From Isoetes taiwanensis (lineage: Eukaryota; Streptophyta; Lycopodiopsida; Isoetales; Isoetaceae): a stretch of DNA of 64,000 nt. The notes beneath the pieces were generated by a model, which saw only the letters and a list, made by a program, of their open reading frames with translations, did not search any database and was not told where the DNA came from. The position numbers were made by a program, and so were the translations under genes. Location: positions 2,268,155 through 2,332,154 of the forward strand of contig JAJEKV010000002.1 of assembly GCA_021234155.1 (NCBI GenBank), given 5' to 3'. Shown in pieces: positions 47,056-57,889 of this stretch (position 1 is the stretch's first letter; every line of letters begins with the position of its first letter).

Positions 47056-48290
47056 TCAACCATGTCCATCTCGCATGAGGGAGGTCAGCCCACCTCGTCC
47101 TGGAAATTGGCAAGGGGGAGCCTCCTCTCTGTTCCACCCTTCCATTGTTTTGTTCAAGACTTGGTGAGGGAGAGCCTCCTCTCTCGCTTCTACCCCCATT
47201 ATTTTGTTGGGTAACGGCAAGGGAGAGCCTCCTCTCTGCTCCACCCTTCCATGCAAATTATCAGAATCGCACATGACATGAGACACATGTTGACTAGCCT
47301 TATTGCGTGCAGCTCTTTTCCAATTAACATTTGTCCATCCCTCTTGGGCATTTTCATGATGCTCTTGAACATTTTCATGCCGCTCTTGCAATTCCTGGAT
47401 CTTCTGTAACTTAGCCCTAGCATCCTCTTCAAAAGCGGGAGTATGCACAATCTTCTGTGGGATAGTGGTTTTAGCAGTAGATGGAGTAGCAACAACAGCG
47501 GTAGCAGTAGCATTGGCAGAAGGGACAACAAAGGGTAAAGGGGACACAACAGATGTAGGAGGCATAGAGGAAGAAGGGACCATTGCAGGGCGATCTCTCT
47601 TAGCACGAAAATTTACAAATAAAGCAAGTTGAGGAAATAAATCAGCAAGCTGAGGGCCATTGAGCAACTGCAAAGCATACTTCAGAAAGATAGGACCACT
47701 TTTCACAACCACACAGTCAGGAAGACCGCGACCAGAAGGAAGAGAAATACAAATTTTAGCACCATCAACAATAGAATGGGCCAGATGAGTACCCAGACCA
47801 TTAGCAATACTGATAAGAAACTCCGGCACCAAGAGATCAGGAGGAAGATTAGGAATAGAAAACCAACATGGCATCCTAAGAGCAGGAGTCGTATCAGGAG
47901 AAAATCCAGGCGAGTAAGGCTGGTACAAAATATAATCACTCCACATTGGGTCCACACCACGTGCCACCAGTTGCTCCACAGCCACAGCATCATTAAAAAC
48001 GTCTTTAAAGTACGATAAGGTGGCAACCCTAATCTCCGAAGATGACCAGTCAACTAATAGCCAAGCTTCCTACTGTCAAGAAATGCTCCAGTATATTGAC
48101 CAACCACACTAAACGACAACAAATTACTAATACACTTCTTGTGTAAGTCATGATCAATCTCGACCACATTGTATCCATACGCTTAAAGAGTATTCTTACA
48201 CATTTCAGGCTGATAGAAAACTTCAACAGAAGGTAACTGAAGCTCCAACTGAGTCTCCTTTGCTCGCAACTCACCCAAAAGATTACTGAG
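47056..48290 (-). pseudogene. LINE ORF1 (plant Gag-like, DUF4283-type)
   Basis: The minus-strand frame 47,985-47,056 contains MWSDYILYQPYSPGFSPD, RMPCWFSIPNLPPDLL and ISIANGLGTHL. This is the pattern of the DUF4283-type nucleic-acid-binding domain of plant L1 ORF1 proteins (phrase order W..F.P, P.W..IP.LP, IA..LG). A long hydrophilic tail with repeated EEAPP/EEALP stretches follows. The upstream part (to about 48,290) is in other frames with stops, e.g. before LLVDWSSSEIRV. It precedes the endonuclease fragment in the correct order for one LINE. Confidence 0.75.
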
Positions 48291-48459
48291 ATCTCTTTTA
48301 TTATCCTGAATCATCACATCAATAGCTGTAGCAATACGCACAGAGTCCTTCTTGATCCAATCACTAAAGCGCTCCCTGCTAGCATTTACTCCAGAAGTTG
48401 AGGACCTCCAAGGAAGTGGACGGGACTGATCTTTGTTTATATGCAATTTGTTGTTCAAA

Positions 48460-49140
48460 AATAAAAAATCTTTATATAAAAAATAGAGTAACCCATTAAA
48501 AAACGGAAATCATTTTGTTCAAGAGCGAAATACCTCTGTGTTGGGTGGGCTTTGATGCTGATTAGCGAGTTGTGTCGGATACAGATCAAATTGCATGCAA
48601 ACAAAGAAGCTGGGTGATGGGCGGAAAAGAAAAGGAAATACAGAAAAAGGATGTTTTATACTTTTTCTTTCCTTTTTTTTTTTTTTTTGCATTTACTTTT
48701 ATACCACCAACAGCCACTTTTAATAAATGCATTCGTTGAGATGAGATAATAAGTAATTTTGAAAATGAAACGTTGCTTATTTTGGTCATTTTCAATTTTT
48801 GCTAGGCAAGAAAAGAAAAAAAACAAACAAGAGACCCTGGACTTGGATTTGTGCATAAGTGCTAAAAGTTATAAAGGTATATATAATATAAGCAATAGCT
48901 TTTTTCTTTTTTTCTTTTTTCTTTTTTTTTTTTAATTATGTTACTTGTGGTTTACACGCATTATGACTTGGGTGCATGATACATACATGAAACAGGGAGG
49001 AAAGAATGTTATTTTTACATGGGTAGAACAAGAAAATTAGTAAATGTAGTGGACCTTATGTCTTCACATATTTGTCGATGGTAAAAATGAATAATATTTT
49101 CGGAAAGAAAACTAATTTAGGGCAAGCACAAACGTATCAA
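48460..49140. other. AT-rich spacer without gene
   Basis: Contains T-rich tracts (48,670-48,690 and 48,900-48,935) and no supported coding sequence. It may include the 5' UTR of the LINE. Confidence 0.5.
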
Positions 49141-49147
49141 CGGAGCT

Positions 49148-49567
49148 GAAAGACCTGAATGGCGCTTGATCATCCCAGATCGGCACTTCGAATTCCTTGG
49201 CTCCATTATAAGGTATTCAGCACTACAAATTCGCTTTGGGGCATTCTACCATTTAGTCATAGCTGCCGGATTGATGGCTGTCAAAAGGAAAAACCTTTTT
49301 GATTATCACATCCCTGCCAAAGCTTCGGTGATGGCTGGGTGCTCCAGTTTAAGAGCCAATAGGAATGCTGAAGTTACCTTAGAAAGAGAGGTCTTAGCGA
49401 AAGTAACTAACCCAGCCTCAGAAGGCATTGAGAGTCAGGACACTGAAAAAACTATGGAGCAAGCTGCTGCAACAGTTGATCCTAATAATGACCAAAATGC
49501 AACGAGGAAATCTAGCAAGTCTTTACAAAATGGAGCCAATATGACCAACAACCATAATCAGGTCTGA
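49148..49567 (+). CDS. Unrecognised ORF, possible 3' exon
   Basis: An open frame reads ERPEWRLIIPDRHFEFLG and then a hydrophobic stretch (IRFGAFYHLVIAAGLMAV) followed by a polar, Asn/Ser-rich C-terminus ending at TGA 49,567. The first in-frame ATT/ATG codons are not convincing starts, so it may be an exon or a remnant. I do not recognise the family. Confidence 0.3.
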   Translation, partial: ERPEWRLIIPDRHFEFLGSIIRYSALQIRFGAFYHLVIAAGLMAVKRKNLFDYHIPAKASVMAGCSSLRANRNAEVTLEREVLAKVTNPASEGIESQDTEKTMEQAAATVDPNNDQNATRKSSKSLQNGANMTNNHNQV

Positions 49568-49927
49568 TGTAGAACAGTAACTTTAGAACTTATATAATAT
49601 GATCATTTATTTGCAGCAGCAGCATAGGGATTATTGTTCTTGATGACGTAAGTATTTAGACCGGTTTTGTTAAATCTTAACATAGAGATGATAAGGTTAC
49701 ACAGATGAAGATCAGATATATCAGAATTCATGTAGATGTGAAGTGACCTAACCAGCAACAAGGTTCGAGCTGGTTGTAGGATTCGATACAGCACCACCTA
49801 TTAGATATGAAAGTGATCTTTGCTGCAGTAACTAAAAGAATATCAGTTGTTTAACTTGTCTTATGATTACTTTGGCTGGTTTTTTGGTTTTTTAAGATAT
49901 AAGATATTTGCCAAGGGTAAAAGCATG

Positions 49928-50221
49928 ATACGGTGTACCACTTTTGGAACCCTCAAAAGTACCTTCACTGGGTACTTTTAAAACTGGTACTTTTTGTTTT
50001 TTCTTCCCATTAAAATCAATTCAAAACTTTTGAATTTAAAGTCAATAACATGTCAATCTATAGTATTAGAGGATAACAATACTATTAGAGACTAAAATTA
50101 ATGAATCAACTCTCAAACTTATTGTTTATTGAGACATTTATGCAAGTTCACAGTACCTAGTGTTGGGTACTTTTTTGGGTAGTTTTGCACTCCCTAAAAC
50201 GAACTTTAGATGGTACACCCT
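49928..50221. mobile_element. Small MITE-like element
   Basis: A 294-bp non-coding segment whose ends are inverted (ACGGTGTACC at left, GGTACACCCT at right) and whose interior carries further inverted GTACTTTT/AAAAGTACC motifs. A direct repeat AGCATG lies at both borders (49,922-49,927 and 50,222-50,227). A 6-bp duplication is unusual for hAT (8) or Mutator (9), so the superfamily is open. Confidence 0.6.
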
Positions 50222-50445
50222 AGCATGCTTTCACCTGCTGGTGAAGGGCGATAAGCCAGATAGCCCCATAGCTTACCTCCTATAGCAACTTTGATTGTTA
50301 CGACCATCTTCGGCTTGAGACGGGTCGGTGGGTTGGAGAGCCGCGCCAGGACAGGATTTGTCAGTGTTGCCCGCTGGGGGTTGTTGAGGATGAAAGCCAT
50401 GCCTTCCAGAGCTGTCCAGCCTATAGTCAGATTCGGGCTCGCTAT

Positions 50446-50775
50446 GTTCTCTTGGTGTGACCTGGTCTGCCCCTGCACGAGCTACTCAGTACGCCGTCAG
50501 TTCGATCCCTTGGCTCCTACCTCCAGGAGGTTTTAGATCTGCGGACTCACCTCTGCCCCCGGGCGCCTACCTGAGGTGCCGGGAATTCATGTGTATATGT
50601 ATATTTGTACAACTGCCAGCAGGCTTGTTGCTGCGACGGTTTTTCCCTCGTGGGGGAGGGGGGTTTTTTAATCCGGGTAGCAACGGGCTTGCTGCACCCG
50701 TGTAATTTGAGTCCCATAGGCCGATTGGCCTCCGCGGACGATAAAAGAACCTTCCTTCCTTCCTTCCTTCCTTGG
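50446..50775 (+). mobile_element. SINE-like element with (CTTC)n tail
   Basis: A candidate pol III A box (TGGTGTGACCTGG, 50,453-50,465) is followed 34 nt later by a B box GTTCGATCC (50,500-50,508). A GC-rich body follows, ending in a (CTTC)n run (50,752-50,773). This order fits a tRNA-derived SINE. Exact ends and target duplication were not resolved. Confidence 0.5.
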
Positions 50776-50779
50776 CTAA

Positions 50780-52440
50780 CTTTCAATGGGTTTGCTGCAG
50801 GTAACCGGTGCTATCTCTCCAGGTTTTTCTTATTTCTGTCAGTCGGAAGCATGGGAATTTTGCTGCTATACAGTGTTCACTCTACTTGGTTTAAAGTTCT
50901 TCCAAAAAGTATACTCTACCCATATATACTTCAAAGGATGCAGTGTTGTTAGGATTATTTTTAAATGATTCTATGATAAACATTATTGTAGACAGACTTG
51001 CATCATAATATTCGTAAATTTCTATTTGGTTTTATATACCACTCTTGGAAAATTTTGTATCTGCATTAAGACTGCTTTTTGATTTATTATACAAACTTGG
51101 GCTGGTTCTATTCTGTTTGTACATCTTAAGTTTGTCCATATTGCTAGAAATCTGTTGTTTATTGTATTGTCCATTTCTATTCTCTTACTTTTTATTCTAG
51201 TGTCCATATTGCTAGAAACTTGCTCTTGCTAAAAACATGTTTGTACTTTAAATTATTCTGTTAGATTGTATTATTCTGATGATTGTATGATTCTTTCGCA
51301 TACTTTTATGGTATTTGTTTACTCTCTTGAACAAGGATTTTTTTCTTTTCTTTTCATTATCCAAGTCTTTGGCTTAGTTGTAGCTAACACCTGGCTATTT
51401 CTAAGACTGCCATTTGGTCTTTAAATTCCCTTCGGGAATGGTAAGACAATGGTCTAGGCCTTAGGCATTTTTTTTTATTTTTATTTTTGGAAAATCATGG
51501 CCATTTTATTGAAGGGCAACTTTTTGCTAAGCGATGGTAACAATTATTAAGAATGTCTAAAAAAATTTAGCCGTTCTCTGCATGGTTAGGACCCTCAAGA
51601 ATAGTACTGAACACTTCAAATTTAAGGCTTGTTGTACCAGAGTTCTCAGTTATCAGTGTCCCTGCTTACTTTACAAATGCTTATTAGTGCTTATTGACGC
51701 AAATAGACCATGTCATTATGAGTATATAGCATTAAACATTCTAGCTAGCGTACTTAGCCACTAGTCTACTTTTAAATGTGTAGAGCTTGGAGATATGTCA
51801 GGAAACACTTAAAGGAGTTATATAGACTTTGGAGAATTTCTTGGGCCTTGGGCCGTGGATGTCAAAATTTAAGATCTAACAATCTACGTTGAAACTTGTT
51901 GAGGTGGACTGCACCCTGGATAGACTGAAATTTGAGGAATTGTTGTGGGGGGGTTAGGCCCTGCTAAACAAATGGTAAATGCAACCTATTGAGAAAATAA
52001 AGATTAGCAACACAAAAAATAACAAATTGTTCACTAAACCACACAAATTTTAAGGATAGCTGTCATGTTTGATATTTAATTTAACAAGAAACTTAAATTG
52101 TTAGAACCCATTTCATTTCAATCTTCACTTCACATTATTGCTGGGTTAACCACAAATGCATAAATTCTGCTCCTTGCTCATAAATCCTTCAAGACTTTTG
52201 ATTGAATTTTAATCTCTTGTTTACATTATTTCTTGAATCCAACCATTGTTACTGCCATACTAATTCGGCAGCTTGCTCACTTTTGATTCTTATAATACAT
52301 TTTCTTTGATCATATATATGAGTCCACTATGTACTGTCAAGTGCTCCAAATTGAAGAACCGCTTGGAAATGGGCAATCATGATGGGCCCTAAATCAGATA
52401 ATAACCTAGCTTCCAAAATTGTAGCTCTATATAGCATTTG
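50780..52440. other. AT-rich intergenic or intronic region
   Basis: No supported exon, repeat family or mobile-element end was seen. It lies downstream, on the minus strand, of the arogenate dehydratase exons and may contain their 3' UTR and flank. Confidence 0.5.
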
Positions 52441-52445
52441 ATAAA

Positions 52446-52980
52446 TTAGTCAATTGGAGTCATGTCCATTGGATAACTTCCAAGAACTCTCAAGAATGGG
52501 GCAATCTCTCGCAAATGCTATCATGTTTGCTTGGCTAAAACCAATAATTTAATTCCTCAATTGACTCAATATCTACAAGTTATACCTGCAGGTGTCCACG
52601 CGCCTTCTGGGCACGTTCATCAGCCATAGATGCTTCAAAATCAACATAGAAACGATAATCAAAATACTGCCAACAACCAAAAAGGATCATTATCATGTAT
52701 GCTGCATATTGTTATATCTAAACCAATAAAATTCCCCCACTTGGCAGTGCCTCTGTTATTATCATCAACTACTCGCATAGGCCTTTTCCTTTGTGGACGA
52801 CTTTCTATCTGTATTTTTAAAGAAACTCCAATAAGCATGTCTCTTTTAGTGAGTAACCTTATTGTAGAAGGGGGCGCATTTTAATGACCTTCGTCAAATT
52901 AATGTTCCTTAGGGAAAATACTGCAAGAGCCTTGAAAAGCACTCCTGGTCCTTCCTCCAGTGTGAGCACGATACTAGTCC
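52446..52980 (-). pseudogene. ADT: Arogenate/prephenate dehydratase, 3' exons (ACT domain)
   Basis: Four minus-strand exon segments spell the C-terminal ACT regulatory domain of plant arogenate dehydratase, the last step of Phe synthesis in plastids. They are TSIVLTLEEGPGVLF..NINLTK (52,889-52,978, GT donor), IESRPQRKRPMRVVDDNN (52,741-52,808), YFDYRFYVDFEASMADERAQ (52,586-52,666, exactly 27 codons with AG and GT borders) and RVLGSYPMDMTPID-stop (52,446-52,518). Two lesions are visible. The second exon is one base out of phase at its donor (AAG followed by TGGGG), and the last exon has a frameshift before RVLG. The catalytic domain is absent: DIRS sequence begins at about 53,045. It could be a truncated gene, or a gene damaged by consensus errors. 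Confidence 0.85.
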
Positions 52981-53044
52981 GCACTAGTCTTATGTTAGAT
53001 ATTAATCAGAGAAGAAAGAGAAAATGGCCCTTGTGAAATAATCC

Positions 53045-53437
53045 TTGATACTAGCCCTGCCTTGTTCATCAGATGAGTTTGCCCTCGCCCCATGGTGTTT
53101 TTGCTATATTGATTCCTTGTGGGGCCCACATCATGTTGATCGTTTCGCCTCTCCCCTTAACCACAAGCTCCCAGTTTATAATACTCGGTTCGCATACCGG
53201 CACCGCATTCCCCCTGATGCTTTTACCTATGATTGGCACCTCTTTAACAATTTTTGTTTTCCTCCGCCCTCCTTAGTTCCCCATGTTTTACACCATGCAG
53301 CCGCGTGTCATGCTCGTATTACGTTGGTGGTTCTTCATTGGCCCTCTGCACCATGGTGGCCCCTGCTCTGGACGGGATCGGCATGGGCGTCCTTTATCAG
53401 GGATTTTATGTTTTTTGATGCATTTTTGTTGGCTTTA
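53045..53437 (+). pseudogene. DIRS-type retrotransposon, end of RT/RNase H polyprotein
   Basis: FTYDWHLFNNFCFPPPSLVP, a short helix, and VVLHWPSAPWWPLL match the terminal RNase H region of DIRS/Ngaro polyproteins (DW...F..FPP.SLIP and P.WP.QPW.PLL). The frame ends just before the TIR element at 53,438. No upstream reverse transcriptase is present; arogenate dehydratase exons occupy that side. Confidence 0.7.
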
Positions 53438-54342
53438 GGGTAGTTTCCCACTCGCAATTAGGTTAGACTAACTTAACCAGTTGGTTATCTCTTAACTTAA
53501 TGAAAAGTAGGTTGTGATTTCCCATTAAAGTCATTAAGTTAAGACTAACTTAAAGGATTGTGAAGATATGCATTCGCACTATACCAATTATGGACCACTG
53601 AGGTTAAGCTCATGAAATCAACTTAACCTAACCTTTCTAATAAGCTTGTGCTTCACACTAGTAGTTAAGAAGTTTTGTTAGGTTAGAGATAAATGTGTTC
53701 GTTTCTCACTTCAGTTAAGAGATATGGTTAAGTTAAATGGAGGATATGACTTTTTTTTGTCAAGTTACTATTTTTGTGAATTGTTTGACTACCTAGTAAA
53801 ATCTAGTAAAGTGGTTGACTCTCTAGTCAATGAGTTGACTTTTGGTTAACTTAGACACGTTGTCGCCATCAATTGACTTGTAGTCAACTCTCTCCATTTT
53901 AATACTTTTTAGTCAAGTACTATGTGACCAGTCAATCAATCATAAAATTCTTAAAATCCACCTCCTAATGTTTTTTATTCAATCTATCAAACTAATAAGA
54001 CACTTGGTCAACTAGTTGGCATCCTTGTCAAAATTACGATTTAAGAGTCTAACCTAACTGGACCATTTCTCACTCGTAGTTAAGTTAGCTTAATGCTTAA
54101 CCAAAAAGTTAGAAGTTAAGTGGACCTTGCTTAGGTCACTTAACTTTTGCACTAGTTGGTTAAATATTTTTTAATTTGGTTAAAAAAATAACTTAACTTT
54201 TTCTAGTGAGAAGGATGCTCCATTAAGTTAACAAACAGTTAAAAATTAACTGGAATTAACTTAATTGATATTAACTTAAGGGTTAGTGGGAAAGCAAGTT
54301 CCAGTTATTTGCCCTAACTTAATGGCAAGTGGGAAATGACCC
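53438..54342. mobile_element. TIR transposon (Tourist/Harbinger-like MITE)
   Basis: A 905-bp non-coding element with imperfect ~30-bp inverted ends (GGGTAGTTTCCCACTCGC at left; complement of the right end GGGTCATTTCCCACTTGCC). It is flanked by a TTA direct repeat (53,435-53,437 and 54,343-54,345), the target preference of PIF/Harbinger elements. The interior is unusually dense in TTAAGTTA/TAACTTAA and GTTGACT/AGTCAA motifs. It splits the DIRS remnant. Confidence 0.75.
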
Positions 54343-54345
54343 TTA

Positions 54346-54842
54346 TTGCCCCATATATCGGCACCCTTTGCAGGGTGTCGGCGTCATGTGGCTCTTTATG
54401 TTTTTCGTTGTCAATTTAATTAAATTTAACATGGTTTTTATGTTGTTTTGTGGCAGCTACCTCTCGCTTACTTACTCCCCAGGAGGTCCCCTTGTTCCTC
54501 TCTACTTTACCTTTGGTGTTTTCCTCCCGTGCCCCATCCACTCTCACGGCTTACATAGCTATGTTCCGCCGCTTTGTTGCTTGGTGCCGTCTACATGCTG
54601 TTTCCTATCTCCCTGCTTCCCCCTTTGTCGTCGCAGCCTTTTCGCCTCTCTTCATCATCCTGATATGTCGCCCTCGTCCATTACTTCGGCCTCGGCAGCA
54701 ATATCCTTTTTTCATCAAATTTTCAACCTTCCCTCCCCCCCGGTTTTACCTTTACTGTCCTTGGCTCCTCAGTCTATCTCTCGTCCTTCCTCAGCATGTA
54801 CGCTCTATTGTTCTCCACTTCGCGCATCCCACGGCCCCATTC
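54346..54842 (+). pseudogene. DIRS tyrosine recombinase, N-terminal part
   Basis: A frame opening about 54,450, behind a splice-acceptor-like TTTTGTGGCAG, reads LTPQEVPLFL, then APSTLTAYIAMFRRFVAWCR, then LPASPFVVAAF. That is the SAM-like core-binding domain of DIRS tyrosine recombinases. The sequence breaks at about 54,842, where the segmental repeat starts, so the catalytic R-H-R-Y domain is missing. With 53,045-53,437 it forms one degenerate DIRS element on the plus strand. Confidence 0.7.
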
Positions 54843-57800
54843 CAGTCAATGTCTGTCTTTTGTTCATTATACTAGAAGAGTTAGAGAGGAAATAGTGGGC
54901 ACTGTCACTGGAACAACTCGGGAAAAGAAGATGCCAGTTAATGTGCTGCTTCTATCCTCAGATACCTTGGAATTTATCAATAACACTTTGTCTAAGCAAT
55001 TCCATAAACAATACCGCTAAGAATCTGCCTCAAATAATAGTAACATATTTAACAACTGTCATCGTTATATGCAAATACATAACCTTTGATGTGAGAGCTT
55101 CTCATCTTATAACCACAATTGTTAAGCTGCACAAGAAAATCTTGGAAAGAGAAAAGGCTACTTACCTAAATGCTGCAATAGAGGCAAAAATAAGAATAAC
55201 GATATGGCAAGAATATTTGAGAAGGATGCAAAAGGCCAAAGGATACAAAGAATATTCCATAGGCATGAGCAAAGGAAGGTTGCAAATGAAACTATTAGAA
55301 AAAGTTAAAATTCAAAGTTACACCAATTCAAAATTTTGCTAATTCTACGGTGAAAGTTTGGGCAGCACTTCCATAATGTATCTGACAAATTAGTTGCATT
55401 TGTAAAGTTGGTATTTTTAATCTTTTTGTTTCTCGGAGTTGATTGTTCGTTGTTTAGGTATCTACCTTGTTAATTTGGGATTTTCATGTTTGACTAAAAA
55501 CTTTTTTGGCTTTATTTTAAGGTTGATTTCTTAAGGTTTTAAAAAGTTTTAAGGATTTTTTGTTGCCGGGTAATTTTCACGATTCTCCAAAAATCGAGAA
55601 GGTTTTTTGTCCTATGATTTCGTTGGAGGAGTTGCTCTGTTCAGGGAATGCACGCCATTATGCATGCGGCTGCTTCGAAACACCCTGGCTAGAAGTATAT
55701 TGCCCCGAAATGCCTCGGCAGCAGGTGGCACTGCATGTTTATTCGATCTCCTCCATTTTTCTCAGTAGGTTTACGAACAACCGGCAATCTCTTAGCTTTA
55801 ATCTTGCGGCCATTGCAACGTTTATATTTTGGCTTCATCTTGAACATCAATTAGTTAATGACGATAGCTCTGTTTCAAGTGTTATTTTTAGATGATGTAT
55901 CAAGAAAGCTTTCATTACCAACACATCATTCATCTGATGGAGGTATTATTTTTCCTCTGTCATAAGTAGTATTATCCCATAGCTTTGGTTGGCTTCTAAC
56001 TATAATATTATGCATCATGCAGAATAAAGTGGCTCGCAGGTGTCTGCTTTGTCTGATTGTTTGGTTAGGCTTCAGGTTAATGTTTTAGACTCTTTTGTGC
56101 CAAAAAAAGGTAACACTACTTTTCTTTTCTACTTGAGATTAAGAGTAAATTCTATGAGGATTCATATATCATCAAGATTGTTTCTGGTGAAAAAGAATTG
56201 CATATTATACAGTGATGCAATGAAAGCACGTAAACCATTTTTAATCATGATCTTTCGAATACTTTGTTAAATTAGCTGAGGCAAGCTCTCTTTAGTCTTT
56301 CTTATCAAGGCACACATCCATAGCTAACATAGGGTTGAGAATTGCTGATTTTCTTATCAAGAAAGGCATTCATATCTAATTTGTCTAATACTTAGATTGG
56401 CAGCCCATCATGGTGATCTCGAAGGGTCCCGCCCATCATGTGCAAGTTTCTTACAATTGCCAATCTTGAGCTTAGCCTGCCTGACTTTAATCTTCAACCA
56501 TACAGATCCGCCAACTTGAAACTCGCATGGCATGCGATGCTTATCCGCAACACTCTTTTATCTACTTCTGGTTGCCAACAAATACTCACGGACTTCCTCG
56601 ACCAAGGCTTGCATATCTATAAGCAATTGTTAAGAAACTTCCACCTTGGAAACTGGGTTATGCCACGTGTCTGGAGTAAGGCATTGATACCCATAATTGA
56701 TCATAAATGGAGACATTCTGGAAGACTCCTGCTTGGTACTATTATAGGCAAACTCCACCAAATGGATATAGTCTGCCCATTGTGACTGCTTGTTGCTAAA
56801 ATTGTTATGAAGGTTCCAACGCTAGTTCTGAATTCATGTTTTGATGGGTCGCAAGAGTCGAAAAAGACCCATATTGTCTATCGTGGAAGATGACAGTGAG
56901 GAGTAGTGGATGCGCTTTTCGTTGGATATATGATTGAAAAACTAATGGGAGTAGTGGATTTAAGTAGAGAAAATCTAAGAGGCTAAATTTTAGGGAAGTA
57001 GAAGCTAGAAAACTATGCCTTAGGAAGTAGAGTTGATTTGTAAGTTGGGTAGCTTGTACTCGGCTTTTTGAAACATGGCTCAATAAATTTTCAGACCATG
57101 ATGCATATTTCCATGACGGCAATTAATGCATCTGCATCTTGTCCAAATTATTTTCATGTGTTCATCCTTGGCAATATGATGTGTATGCCACATGCACATT
57201 AAAAGGAGTTTTGGCCTTTCTGAAGCCGGACATACATTGAAGCTCAAAAATGCAAATGGAAGGACATGCATGCATAGTTAGTATAAATTAATTCCTTCTA
57301 ATTTACTTAGAGCTCCTCAATGTATTTTATAATACTGCCAGAGGTAGTGAAGATGCTTCTTCATTATCCTTTATATGAATATGTCTTTTCCATATAAAAG
57401 CAAGGTAGGCTTCAACATTAAACATGCTTAACTTGCAACCCTAATGGGGACCTTAATTGCATTTTTCTACAAACTTTGGGATGATATAAAATGTTTAACA
57501 TCCAGCCGTATCCTTTCAAAATAAAAAGAGAAAAGCAAGTGCTATATGTCTGATAATAAGGCTATCAAGAAACATCTACTAAATCAGTTGAGTTGAGAAT
57601 CCAAATTGTCAAAATACCCAAAGATACCTAAAGGTGGGAGACCAACCTACTTTTAGTTTCAGTTAAGGTAGTTAAAGATCTTCAACAATGGATATAATTG
57701 TTCTCTTTAGGTCTATCATGTATAGTCATCTACAAGAATCAATGTGATTCTACAAGACGATAGGTCTCATCTAATAACCAAAAAAGATGAACCATGTAAA

Positions 57801-57889
57801 CATATATATCTGGATAGCCATCAAAGATTCTAGAAGCAAAATATCCCACCATAAGTAGGATATAAAAGGGCAATTGGCCCATTGGTAAA

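Noticed and set aside
54329-54895. 188-codon ORF in the second plus frame over the DIRS recombinase
   Set aside because: The frame that gives STLTAYIAMFRRFVAWCR matches the recombinase; the other is Pro/Ser/Cys-rich and out of frame.
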